Assembly: GCA_002989075.1 (NCBI GenBank)
Contig: PSQN01000004.1
Location: 496,001-560,000, forward strand
DNA: 64,000 bases
DNA from: Arthonia radiata
Lineage: Eukaryota > Ascomycota > Arthoniomycetes > Arthoniales > Arthoniaceae
Direction of reading: 5' to 3'
The notes under the pieces were generated by a model. It had not been told where the DNA came from. It saw only the letters and a list, made by a program, of their open reading frames with translations, and did no database searches. This document shows, in pieces, positions 44,398 to 54,548 of this stretch (position 1 is its first letter; each line of letters opens with the position of its first letter). The position numbers and the translations under genes were made by a program.

Positions 44398-45450
44398 ATG
44401 CGACCTCCGCACTTCGTATGGTTCGTTTCACTGGCCACAACATTCCACGCGAATGCCTCTCCACTCAAGCCAATGCCTCCATTCGTTCCCACTTCAATCT
44501 ACAATTGGACGAATCCTGTTGGAGGCGAGAATTTGATGCAGAGGCCCAACGGCAATCTAGTGGTAATTGTGACTGGAGCGCCAGACTTGTATCAAGTCAA
44601 TCCGTCACGGACCGGCGCTGAAGCTGCATCTGCCATATACAATTTCGCAGGCTACCAAAGTCTGTGGGGCATTGTTCAGCCGCAGCCAGACGTCTTCTAT
44701 GTCATTTCCGCCAATGCTAGCTCACCGCCAACTTATCGCCCGCCGCTCGGTACCAATACTCTTTGGCGTATTGACCTTACAAGTGCTGGCGATAGCTTAT
44801 CGCCAGATCCTTCATCAATCAAGGTCTCCAAGGTCGTAGATATCTGCCAAGCATTCACGCTTGATGGACTATCGGTGGTCAACGCTGAGAGAGGACTTCT
44901 GATCACAGGCGATGCCCACAGCGGTGCGCTTTATGTCATTGATGTCAACAGCCACTCATATGAAATTGTCTTTACAAGCTCTCAATTATATGAAACTGAC
45001 GCCTCCGATTATATTTTGGACCACTTTGGGATAAACGGCCTCAGGTATTTCCATCACGCTGTCTACTATACTAATTCTGCTCTTCAAACATTCGGTAAAA
45101 TCCCCATATCACCTATGACCGGAAGAGTCACGGGAGATCTCGAGGTGTTGACGACCGTGCCACGTCCCGACGACTTTTTCATTGACTCTATACATACGGC
45201 TTTGCTTACCGAACTTGAACATGGACTTTTCAGATATGACATGCGTGGTGGAAAGACATCCAATTCCTCTCTTGACTTATTATTCCCACTTGCCGCGGTG
45301 AACGCGGTTCTTTGGGGCTCAGGGTCTACAGCATGTACGCTTTACTGTCTGTTCAACCAAGGCGCTAGCTTGGAGATGAGATCGGGCCTCGTGCAGGTTG
45401 ACGTCAGTGGTAGTGGCCTCAAAGGTGGCCTTCTGGATGGTAATTGTTAG
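44398..45450 (+). CDS. Secreted SMP-30/gluconolactonase-like beta-propeller (pericyclase-family relative)
   Basis: 350 residues, one exon. Residues 1-20 form a signal peptide (FVWFVSLATTFHANA). The rest has the six-bladed propeller pattern of the fungal SMP-30-like family: FAGYQSLWGI, TNTLWRIDL, ICQAFTLDGLSV, LLITGDAHSGALYVID, INGLRYFHHAVYYTNS, FFIDSIHTALLTE. Fungal relatives include AsR5 and EupF, hetero-Diels-Alderases acting on humulene-derived quinone methides; other members have no known activity. Here it heads a group of oxidative and terpenoid-type genes, so an enzymatic or chaperoning role in late cyclisation is a reasonable inference, but I cannot identify catalytic residues by eye. 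Confidence 0.8.
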   Translation: MRPPHFVWFVSLATTFHANASPLKPMPPFVPTSIYNWTNPVGGENLMQRPNGNLVVIVTGAPDLYQVNPSRTGAEAASAIYNFAGYQSLWGIVQPQPDVFYVISANASSPPTYRPPLGTNTLWRIDLTSAGDSLSPDPSSIKVSKVVDICQAFTLDGLSVVNAERGLLITGDAHSGALYVIDVNSHSYEIVFTSSQLYETDASDYILDHFGINGLRYFHHAVYYTNSALQTFGKIPISPMTGRVTGDLEVLTTVPRPDDFFIDSIHTALLTELEHGLFRYDMRGGKTSNSSLDLLFPLAAVNAVLWGSGSTACTLYCLFNQGASLEMRSGLVQVDVSGSGLKGGLLDGNC

Positions 45451-45586
45451 CAGAACATACTCAACAGTGGACGTCGCTCGCGATTCACTCGACACTGGGG
45501 ATTGAAAGCCATGGATGATAATTGGAGTACGTTGCGATCTCATTTAATTCCCGATACGCGATTACATCATCTCGACGCTGCTGTTG

Positions 45587-47565
45587 TCAAAAGTTGCGGC
45601 TTTGACGTCTCGGGCGAAAATTAAGCCAACATTCGCCTGGGTACGCTGTAACCTCGTCCGTCATATTTTCCAACACACTAGACGGCTCGAATCCTGATGC
45701 AAACTGTATATGGAACTGTTTCAGCAACCGGCCAGTTACCAATTGTATCTCTGAGAGAGCTAAGTTCTTCCCAACGCACGATCGAGTCCCTGGTGATTGC
45801 TCAGCACATATGACGCTCGCTACGGCGATCTAATTAGCACTTACCGGCCCCAAACGGTACAAATGCACGCTTGTCGTAGATCAGCTCCGGCCTGCTATAC
45901 CACCTCTCTGGGATGAATGCCTCAGGGTCTCGAAACGCAGTGGGCACTATGAAGTCAGTGGCAGCTTGGGACAAATGGATGACATTTCTCACAGCGCAAA
46001 AGAGTATATCGTGGGGCGGCGATCTTGACGTTTCCAGGTATCCATGTGTCTGCTATCCGAAGTCCCTGCGGCGGAGTATAACGACTTGCGCCTGACATTG
46101 CTGCAGGACACGGCCGCATGGTTTCGTTGATGAATCCGTTCATGTGCTGCAAAGTTGCCAATTGATTTAGTTCTGTAACGTCGATGTCTTTGATCTCCTC
46201 GAAGACTCTGGCTGCATGTTCTGGATATAGTGCGAGATAGTAAAAAACAGCAATAAGACTCGGTCGCGTGGTGTCGCTATATCGACTCTTCAGTCAAGCT
46301 CAGGCGGAACATGCCGCGGTCACGCTGCTAACGTACCTTCCAGCTATCATGGCCGTCATGGTGTTTCCAAGCAGTATGTGCTGCCTTTCGGAAAAGCGTT
46401 TGGTGGTTGACAGCTGATTATACTCTTTGATAAACCAGGCGGCAATGTCCTTTCGATCTTCAGAAGTAGACTGCCATGTTGGGTCAGTCTGTACTCGGTG
46501 AGAACCCTTGCGAGCCTACTTCCTTTCATTCGCTGTATCATTCGCTGGTTACAGAATGCCTCGACCTGCATCCAGTCCTTGATTATGCCATAAAATGGCA
46601 AAAATGCAAAACCCAGCCTTGCGATCCAAAGCGATTCTGACATCAAGCCGAGAAGCGAGAGCGCATTTCTCTGTTGCAGTACGATTGGATGCCATTTGCT
46701 CGAGGTCATCATATCAAAACTCTTGTCGAACAGGAACTCACCCATAGAGTCGAATGAAAACCATGCGAGGACGTCGTTGACAAGTGCCGGTTTGTCCCCG
46801 TAAGATTCGATCAGCTCCGCCAGAGTATCGACTTGTCTCAGAATCCTGGGAAGGTAGGTCCTGATCGCTACAGGTCTGGTTAAGCAGTGCTTTCTCTGCG
46901 CAGATCTTGACGATCGGATCTCACATACATCTCACAGACATTGCTTGGCTCCAAAGCCGCCTTCGTCGCATATGCTCCAGCTCATCGCGCTCAAATACGG
47001 GAGAGTTCTTGGGATGGAGTACATCATACCACTCTGATCTTGTTGTGCCAGACTTCTCGATCAGCTCAACGGCCTCAGGTCTGTATACGGTGATCTCATT
47101 TGGACCTGCCAACGTTAACGTCATTAGAGATTTCGAAAATTGGGCCTGATTCAGCCGCTCAGATATCTTACCTGTTCGAACTATTTCCCCATGCTTGAGA
47201 TAGATATCGTGGAGCACTTGATAATTCTTGAGCCCACGACATTGCCAAACGTGCCAGAACTTGGTGAGTGCAGCCAATCTTGGCCCGCTGAAACTCGATA
47301 GTCTATGGAAAAACAGCCTGTAGATTGCAATGCTACTGAACAGAGAGCTAAAGTATGAAAGCAGCAGCTTGAGGTGCAGTCCAGATGCGGCGAGCATATC
47401 TTGGTTCCTCGATGCAAGCGCGGCCCAAAGCAATGAACTCAGAATGAGGTGGATTACGACCACTTGAGGCCCGACGAGATGCCACTCTCCTCTTATGAAA
47501 GCTGCATGATGGACGAAGACCCCGCAGCAGATTGCGGCCAATGGTGAGAATATCCAGTCCGTCAT
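45587..47565 (-). CDS. Cytochrome P450 monooxygenase (membrane-anchored)
   Basis: Seven exons: 47565-47172, 47105-46925, 46860-46520, 46457-46337, 46276-45993, 45946-45845, 45789-45587; introns 46-66 bp; 541 residues. All phases close. Motifs: membrane N-terminus ending HHAAFIRGEWHLVGP, FSGPRLAAL, oxygen-binding helix AGSDTT (residues 344-349), ExxR in ETMR, PERW, and the heme loop FVPFGAGTRSCVG with Cys479 as iron ligand. The sequence type is close to fungal benzoate-hydroxylase/tryprostatin-hydroxylase-like P450s in metabolite clusters. An upstream in-frame ATG at 47724 would add 53 residues; I prefer 47565 because it gives the usual anchor. The acceptor of intron 3 is the third AG, chosen by phase. 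Confidence 0.88.
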
Positions 47566-48494
47566 TATGATATTTGATGTCAGGGAAGCCGCAAAGATTG
47601 GTGTTGAGGAAGCAGCATTGATGACTTGACGTAGACAAGAAGCGGGACTATCTATGAGGAAGAGACCTAAATAGGTCACTACAAAGGCAGCGGAAGGCCT
47701 CAGCTGATCGGCGTGTTCATGCATGCGACTTGTTGCCTTAGATCATGTACAAGCAGATTCACAGCAGCAACCCCCATGGACAATGAGGTATAGTGACCCG
47801 CTAGCGTCTAATTTTCACACGGGGCTACATCCCTGCCAGGATCTGCGCCATGCGTTCGGGTCCAGACGCGTATGTGCTCCCTTTCCATGCTGTATGCTTG
47901 CCAAAGCTGTGGATAATCAACTCTGTAGCAGGCAGACGTGTGTTGCAGCTTGCAAGGAAGGGCAAGAGCTCTGGCTGTACCTATCAGCTTTGTGCAAGAA
48001 AGACGCAGATCCTCCCCGCAACTCAGCCAGACCCACTGCTCTGGGACTCAGCCTGACGGGCGATTTCTGCATCAGCGATGGTTTCTAGCTGCGGAAGGTA
48101 GCATTCAGCATTCACCGTATCCGTCTGCAGCCAGGTGGCACAGCAAGGCAGACATATGGCCGCTAGCAAGATGGACAGCAGGCATGCGGCGGTGCGCGGC
48201 GCTGAGAGTACTTCCAAAGATCGCAGCCAGCCATGCGGTTAAGCGGTACTAATGCATTGCCATGTCCTCCAAATAGGTTCGTTCAATATATCGCGATTGG
48301 AAATGTGCTCACTTCGATGTTGAGCTAGAGTGTATCTGCTTCAAGAATTTTGCTTTAGCCCCACTCCGGCCTAAGAGGCTTCAGCATCACCCTCCTCGCT
48401 AAGAGCACAGTAAGAGACAATCGATGAGCAAATCTGCGATCTAATGGTGAAACGGACGAAGTGATAATCCAATCCGGCTTGACCACCCTTGACA
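47566..48494. other. Divergent promoter region of the P450 and UbiA genes
   Basis: About 0.9 kb with no other gene. A bidirectional promoter between two cluster genes is common in fungal metabolite clusters. Confidence 0.45.
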
Positions 48495-49484
48495 ATGAGC
48501 GCTCTTCATTTCAGTCACACTGAGTCGCTTGTTTTTCGCACATGGAAGCTTCTAAGGAATGCTTGCCAAATATTCTGGCTCACTACCATGGATGACTTCG
48601 ACACTTTCGTCATCCCCAACACGGTGTTTGGCATTTTAGCCGCCATGTTAGACCCAAAATTCGCGCAGAAGGATTGGATACAGTCATTTTTTCGCCTAGT
48701 CCTCGTCATATCCTTCAACTGGTCAAATCTACTCATCTTCGACCTTGCAAACCAGCGTCTTCCAGCCTTTGTAGAGGAGGACAAGATTAACAGACCGTGG
48801 CGTCCTATCCCGGCAAAACGCATGTCCATGAAACAGGCTCGACTTTGCCTGCTCATGTGCTTGCCCTTGGTTTGGGCGCTCAACGTGGCCATGGGTACCT
48901 CAAAAGAGGCCAATATGATATTCGGTGGGACGTGGTTGTATAATGATCTCGGCGGAGGAGATAGCAATTGGCTTTTTCGAAACCTCCTCATTGCCTGCGC
49001 CTTTGCCGTTTACAACACCGGAAGCCTAAAGATGGCGGCTGGAGTGAGTGAGTTGAGCCGCTTGCAGAGAGAATGGATTGCTCTCATAAGTTGTATTATC
49101 TTCACTACAATGCACATACAGGACATGAAAGATCAGCCTGGGGATCGGAAGCGCGATCGACGAACTGCACCACTCGTGCTGGGTGACGGAATTGCGCGTT
49201 GGACCATCGCAATTTCAGTAGTAGTCTGGAGTTTCGTTTGCCGCCGTTTCTGGAGAACCTCAATGGCCATTACAACCCCTTCTCTGCTGTTGGGACTTAG
49301 GATAGCGGTGAGGTTGTTGCGCCGAAGGCAACCCAATGAAGACAGAGCGACTTGGAAGTTGTGGTGTGGATGGACCGCTGTGTTGTATTTGCTGCCACTG
49401 CTACAGAAGTTGGAGCAAAATTTCTTGACTCAAAGAATTGGCGGGACACATCTAGCATCTACGAGCTCACAGGCACAGTCGTAG
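48495..49484 (+). CDS. UbiA-superfamily membrane prenyltransferase/terpene cyclase (Fma-TC-like)
   Basis: 329 residues, one exon, with about seven to eight hydrophobic helices. The fungal UbiA-type terpene cyclase pattern is visible: DDFDTFVIPNTVFGILAA (Asp33/34), LLIFDLANQRL (Asp83), EDKINRPWRPIPAKR, YNDLGGGDSNWLFRNLLIA and the second acidic motif DMKDQPGDRKRD (Asp210, 213, 217). Relatives include Fma-TC, the bergamotene cyclase of fumagillin biosynthesis, and other uncharacterised cluster proteins. The reaction is probably on a prenyl diphosphate in the ER membrane: cyclisation, or transfer to an aromatic acceptor. There is no PKS nearby to supply an acceptor, which favours cyclisation. Probable backbone enzyme of the block. 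Confidence 0.85.
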   Translation: MSALHFSHTESLVFRTWKLLRNACQIFWLTTMDDFDTFVIPNTVFGILAAMLDPKFAQKDWIQSFFRLVLVISFNWSNLLIFDLANQRLPAFVEEDKINRPWRPIPAKRMSMKQARLCLLMCLPLVWALNVAMGTSKEANMIFGGTWLYNDLGGGDSNWLFRNLLIACAFAVYNTGSLKMAAGVSELSRLQREWIALISCIIFTTMHIQDMKDQPGDRKRDRRTAPLVLGDGIARWTIAISVVVWSFVCRRFWRTSMAITTPSLLLGLRIAVRLLRRRQPNEDRATWKLWCGWTAVLYLLPLLQKLEQNFLTQRIGGTHLASTSSQAQS

Positions 49485-49635
49485 ACGCGTTCGTTTTACA
49501 ATTGCCGTTGAGGGCACGAGGGGCAGCAGGTCCAAAACATACTTCAAGGTCTTGGAAAAGCTTTAGTTGTTATTTACTTCAGCTACCGAAGGAATTTCAA
49601 AGACCGGCGTCAAGAACGAACTCGAAATTTTCGGA

Positions 49636-50845
49636 TTAGCGATTGAACATCATTGAACTCAACGAGCAATGCTGTTTCAGCGAATTGAGCAAATCATCAT
49701 CTCTGACTGTGGTTGCCTGATCCATTCGTCTTACCTGTGACGGCCCGAATTCGTACGGCCAACCGTTGAAGCTTGACGTCATGACACTGCCTTTCTCAAT
49801 CTCGTTTGCCCTGTCTTTGAGCTCATTGACGTCCCAGTTCGAAAACACAAAGCGACCTTTGAGGAATGCAGCCTCCTTGGAGGACATCCAAACCATGAAG
49901 TGGGCGGCAAGTGTTGCTGAAAGAGTAAAAAAGGTCAGTGGCATTCAGTGTTACAATGTGCACATGCGTGATAGGGAAGAGAACCATACGTGGAGAATAT
50001 GTAGGAAGGAAATAAAAGAGGACAGGGGTTGAAAAGTTGCAGGCAAAACTTACGAGTATCCATTGGCAGCATCTCGGGAGTAGCGCCGGACGCTCGGAAG
50101 ATGGGGGAGTCGATCATGCCAGGCTGAGCGCTGGCGACAAAAAGGTGAGAATATTCCTCCGCAAGATACTCCAGCGTCTTTACTTGGGCCAACTTCGAGC
50201 ACAAGTATGATGAGAGGCCAGGTGTCATTTTCGGGCCGAACACCATGCCGCCTGCCGTATTTCCAATGATGACGGCTCGGTGCTTGTTCGCCGTAGGCAT
50301 GAAGGCTTTGGCTACAACAACGATCGATCGGACATTGACCTTTGCGAAGGTCAGCCTCTGTCATAGTTTTTGGATTGTTTCAGAAAAGTCAAACCTCGTA
50401 ACTTTTCCAGTAGTCGTCGAGGTCCGCCTTGTCGATAGGCGAAGGTGTGGATATGTAGCCGGCGTTCATGATGCGTCCCACGTTCCCACAGCCTCGGCGA
50501 CCTTAGTCATGGACTTCACGTCGCTCACGTCGGCAACGTGAATTGACACATGGCATTGATTCTTGATGAGGGACTTTGTCTTGGCCAGTGAAGCCTCAGT
50601 GCGGCCCACAAGCACGACATGTTTGGCATTGGCCTCAGAGAAGGCAATCGCAATTCTCTGGCCTATTGTACCACCCTAGATTGCATTCAGAACAGCCTTC
50701 TCATAGCAGATTTGAGATGCTTGCATACAGCACCGGTAATGATCACAGTCTTTCCCGACTGACTGAGGGCTTCACGACTTGGCGAGATCGCGCTGTAGGT
50801 GTCGTTGTGCCATGTCGGCGTTGCTGATGGGAAGGGTGGCTTCAT
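49636..50845 (-). CDS. Short-chain dehydrogenase/reductase with an apparent frameshift
   Basis: Exons 50845-50729, 50675-50395, 50339-50054, 49916-49636; introns 53, 55 and 137 bp. The Rossmann start is TVIITGAGGTIGQRIAIAF (across the first intron); NAG motif IMNAGYIS; active-site Tyr and Lys in SSYLCSKLA; then SAQPGMIDSPIF. The fold is complete at about 321 residues. In exon 2, near 50478, the frame breaks between VGTWD and IMNAG: one base seems missing, because frames before and after are both clearly conserved. It may be a pseudogene, a strain-specific loss, or a base-calling error. The last exon may also be spliced once more after GPSQ (63-bp GT-AG). Likely oxidises or reduces a cluster intermediate. 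Confidence 0.75.
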
Positions 50846-52134
50846 TCCTGATGACGATGGTCCCTGCTGCGGTTGCGTTCGCTCTGAAGTCGACTGTGAT
50901 CCTGATTGTGGTTTCTGAGACTTGCGACGGTTTTTGATCTTTCTTGCCCAAGTAAGAAAAGGTTGCATTGTGATAGTGAGAGCGGGTCACCTATCTGAGA
51001 AGATGATTCTGACGTCAGAAGCTCGCTCAACAGCTGCAGTGCTGCCTTCTGTAGCGCGAGTGCTCGTGCGATTGATGAAGGAGATCTTTGCCATAAGGAG
51101 GTTTGTGCAAGCGATAGGGACACCTGTTACGTCTGCACTGGACTCTCATGGCGCCTCATCTGCTGCAACTTTTCTGTACATATTGACCTAGTTGCCGTAC
51201 GCAAGGCTGACTTTGCAGTCCGCATCTGCCTGTGATAGTGTCGACAAGGATCCGCTTGAGTATTCAAAATGGCGAAGCCTCAAGACGGGGACTTTCCAGC
51301 CAGGAGAGTGTGGATACTGTAGGCAGATGCAGGGTTCGTGAGCACGAAATTGAGCCAATTTTCAAGGTGAACGTGACTGCCCCGTACTAATTACAGAGCA
51401 TATCGTCGTACATCGTCCTGCGTCAACGCTATTTGAACGGCACGAGCGCCTGATCGCGGAAGATATCCGGCGGCGCACCGCAACGCATGCCAAACCCTGT
51501 TCAGTTAGCTCCCGCGATCGCTCCCGCACCATTGGATGGACCGGAATCCCCCTGATGTCCTCCGGCTCAAGAGCAGGCTTTGTTTTCTGCATACTCCGGA
51601 AAGGTGAGCCCCCCAAGCGTTTGATGTTTATTGATACAATGCACTCGATCAAAGAACCCAAGACACCACGCCATCTTTGAAGACAACCGACAGAGTAATG
51701 CATGCACTCGTAAAACCATACTCTTTGCGGCCGCGGCGTTGCTGTGCCGCAATGCATACCCTACACGTCACGTCACTAATCTCGGCTCGCTCGATGATTC
51801 GCTTGCCAGTGCTCTTCCACACGCATGCAGTACTCTGCACTTGTGACTGATCACACGCATTCTGACCCCGCTTGCAGAGGATTAAGGAGGCGTAGCAGGT
51901 TGAAACCGCCTCCTTGAAGACATTACATTACGATTGCACAACGAGCCGAGCGCTGCGGCGTTTTAGCGCTAGAACACGCGGATTCTGGCACTCTTATTGG
52001 TGTAGTCGGCTCGATCATCAACAACACTATCAACACGTAGCGCTGGGGAGCTGTAGGCCTCTGCCTGCACTAGCTAGGCAACTATCCCTAACGGCAAGTT
52101 TGCAGAGCTAACCTAACCTTGATAGGGACGTTAT
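50846..52134. other. Intergenic, about 1.3 kb within the cluster
   Basis: No convincing gene. A minus-strand frame around 51362-51757 reads partly like protein (EPEDIRGIPVHPMVRERSRE) but I cannot place it in a family or find clean exons; it may be a remnant. Confidence 0.4.
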
Positions 52135-53980
52135 CTATTCGCGGCACAGCTTGCCATCCAGATGTTCTGCCCATCGTTCACTTCCAACACCGGTCAAGGT
52201 GTAGAACAGATCATTGGGATCGTACTTGGCCTTTATGCTCACCAATCGATTGTAATTATCTCCGTAGAAAACGTGCTGGAACTTCGCCTGCTGGAAGTTC
52301 TCCTCGTTGAGATACGCTGCTCCATGTGGAGTAAGAGACTCTAGTTTGGGGACCAGGACGTTTGTCATTCGGGTCTGAGATGCAAGGTTGTCATCCCAGT
52401 CCCTTTCATTCCACGGCCTATATTTTCGTCAGTGCAACGCTTTCTCTCTGAAGAATTGTTCTCGACTCGTCACTCACGTTCCGATCACAGCACTGTATAG
52501 CGACAGCCGCCAGTACGGATGGACAGAATTGGGACCCGCAAGGTTTGCAGTGCTTGAGACGTTGATACAAGTCCCTGAGAGCACTGCCCCCGTGCTCAAG
52601 ATATAACGGACCGCAGCTGTGAGTTCAGTACTGTTCTCCTCCACGAGGGAGCGGGGTATAAGTCGGCCACCGATCTGGGCCTGGGAGACATTCCACGGAG
52701 TGTTGAAAGCGTCATAGCTATCCAGGTACGAGTCGAATTCTTGACTGTCATACTCTGTGAGCTGAAGTCAGCGTTCACTCATTCTTTACCAGTCTTGCAT
52801 GGTGCTTGAGAATACCGTATGGAATGTCGAGCTCAACTAGCCTTTCGAGTGTCGGCTGCATCAGCTTATCTACCTGGGACTTTCTCAATCCTGGCGCGCT
52901 CAGTGGCATCAAAGTGAAAGATTGACTAGTGACGAAGAAAATAGCCACGGCTCCCGAGTCGACAATCTTCGGCAAGCTACTCTGAAACGTCCGGAATACG
53001 TCCCAAAACTTCTCTTGGTCAGTGCCAGCGTTGGCAAAGGTCAAATTGGCAGCGCTCGTAACCAAGTCTAGATAAACTTTGCTTGTGAGTGATACTACTG
53101 CCCCATACGTACCCCCACCGCCCCCGGAGAGGGCCCAGTAGAGGTCAGAGTTCTCCAAAGGTGTCGCTACTACAATCTCACCATTGCTAGTCACAACCTC
53201 CCATTCAAGCGCTTGGTCCGCTCCCAGCCCAAATCTCGAAGCGAGAGGACCATGGCCACCTCCTTGCGTGTAGCCGCCAGCAAGGCCAACCGTTGGACAG
53301 TTCCCTCCGACGACCACGTACCCGTTTTTCTGTGCGACTCTATAGGCGTCGATGGCCTGGACGCCAGCTCCCAATTTGACGGCTTTCCCGGTGTAATAGG
53401 AACGAGAATAGTCCAGAAATTCGATTGATTTCATGTTGTGTGTCCAAAGAGCTACAGCGCCAGCCCCGGTAGCCTTCCCATTATAGTCGTGGCCAGTGTT
53501 TCGTACGGTAAGACGAATGTCATGCCTGGAAGCAAAGTCGATTGTTTTCTGATAGTCCACAGCGCTACTAGCGTTTACGGAGTACCGTACGTAGTTTCCA
53601 AATGTGCAAGAACCATCGGTTGCGAGGAAAGGGCTGCAGCTGCGATTTGCGAAGTAAGGCGCCATTATCGAAGATGGGGACTCGAAATGAGTTTCTGGAA
53701 GGTACCATCTCGACTGCAACTCTGTGCAGTGAGAAGCTGAAGCGGGCCCAAAGGAGCTGTTGTAACAGGAGCTTGCAATGGGTATCGTGGAGATCAGCTT
53801 GCCTTCTAGAGTCTTATTGAACTCGTCCCAAGCTGAAACATCCGGCCAGCAAGGATCGCCTGGGAAGCAACGACACCTGTTAAGTGCTTGACTGTCTCTA
53901 CGGGGTGAACTGTGTTGTCGAATGTCGACTGCTGATGCTAGATTAGCAAGGAGTGGAATCCAAATCAACTTTACAGCCAT
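52135..53980 (-). CDS. Secreted berberine-bridge-type FAD oxidase
   Basis: Three exons: 53980-52816, 52754-52478 and 52417-52135, introns 61 and 60 bp; 574 residues. The start is the ATG at 53980, which gives a signal peptide (KLIWIPLLANLASA); an earlier in-frame ATG at 54049 has none. FAD-binding PCMH domain: His164 in VRNTGHDYNG and Cys228 in GGNCPTVGLAGG match the two residues that bind the flavin covalently in BBE-type oxidases, followed by YTQGGGHGPLASRFGLGAD. The BBE C-terminal segment is YGDNYNRLVSIKAKYDPNDLFY. N-glycosylation sites (NSS, NRS, NAS) fit secretion. It probably oxidises a C-H, alcohol or phenol of the product. Confidence 0.92.
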
Positions 53981-54548
53981 TGCACTTGTGTTTTTCGACT
54001 GCTTTAGATGTATGGAGTCGGGTTCAGATAACCTATCTTGAATGCCCATCTGCTGATTTGGCGCTGCTTCATCTGTAAGACGAAGATCAAGGTCGACGTT
54101 GCATTTAATGACGCAACGCTACTTTAACGCTCATGCAAGCTAGTCTTTATGTATGACAGGTCCCATGCTGACTGCTGAGCTGCATACCTGCATGAGCGTC
54201 TCAGCCTCCACATTCTCCACCGGGCAGGGATTATCGAAAAACATCAGGCGTTCCAATACGTTTGCTGTGCCGCCGCAAGGCAGATACAAGTCTTTTTGCG
54301 CGCTTGGTGCCCGCCTCATTGATCGACGGCATGTGTCCCATTTTCTCGCCGGAGAAGTTGCCAAATAAGACTTCGTGTTGCCAAGTCGAGGGGATAGGCC
54401 GACAGCTGAGGACTGGTGTTCTATTTTCGAACGACTTCATCATTGGTTTGCCGGCAAATTCTCTTCGGTTTATTGGAGCAGCGGTCGCGAGTGCACCCAT
54501 TCTCTTCTCGAAAATCATTCGCATTACTATCCTTAGAACCGAAGCACC
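53981..54548. other. Divergent promoter region of the FAD oxidase and PTH11-like genes
   Basis: 568 bp between starts; nothing else recognised. Confidence 0.5.

Noticed and set aside
51362-51757. 131-codon minus-strand frame within the cluster
   Set aside because: Some stretches read like protein, but no domain or consistent exon structure could be built.
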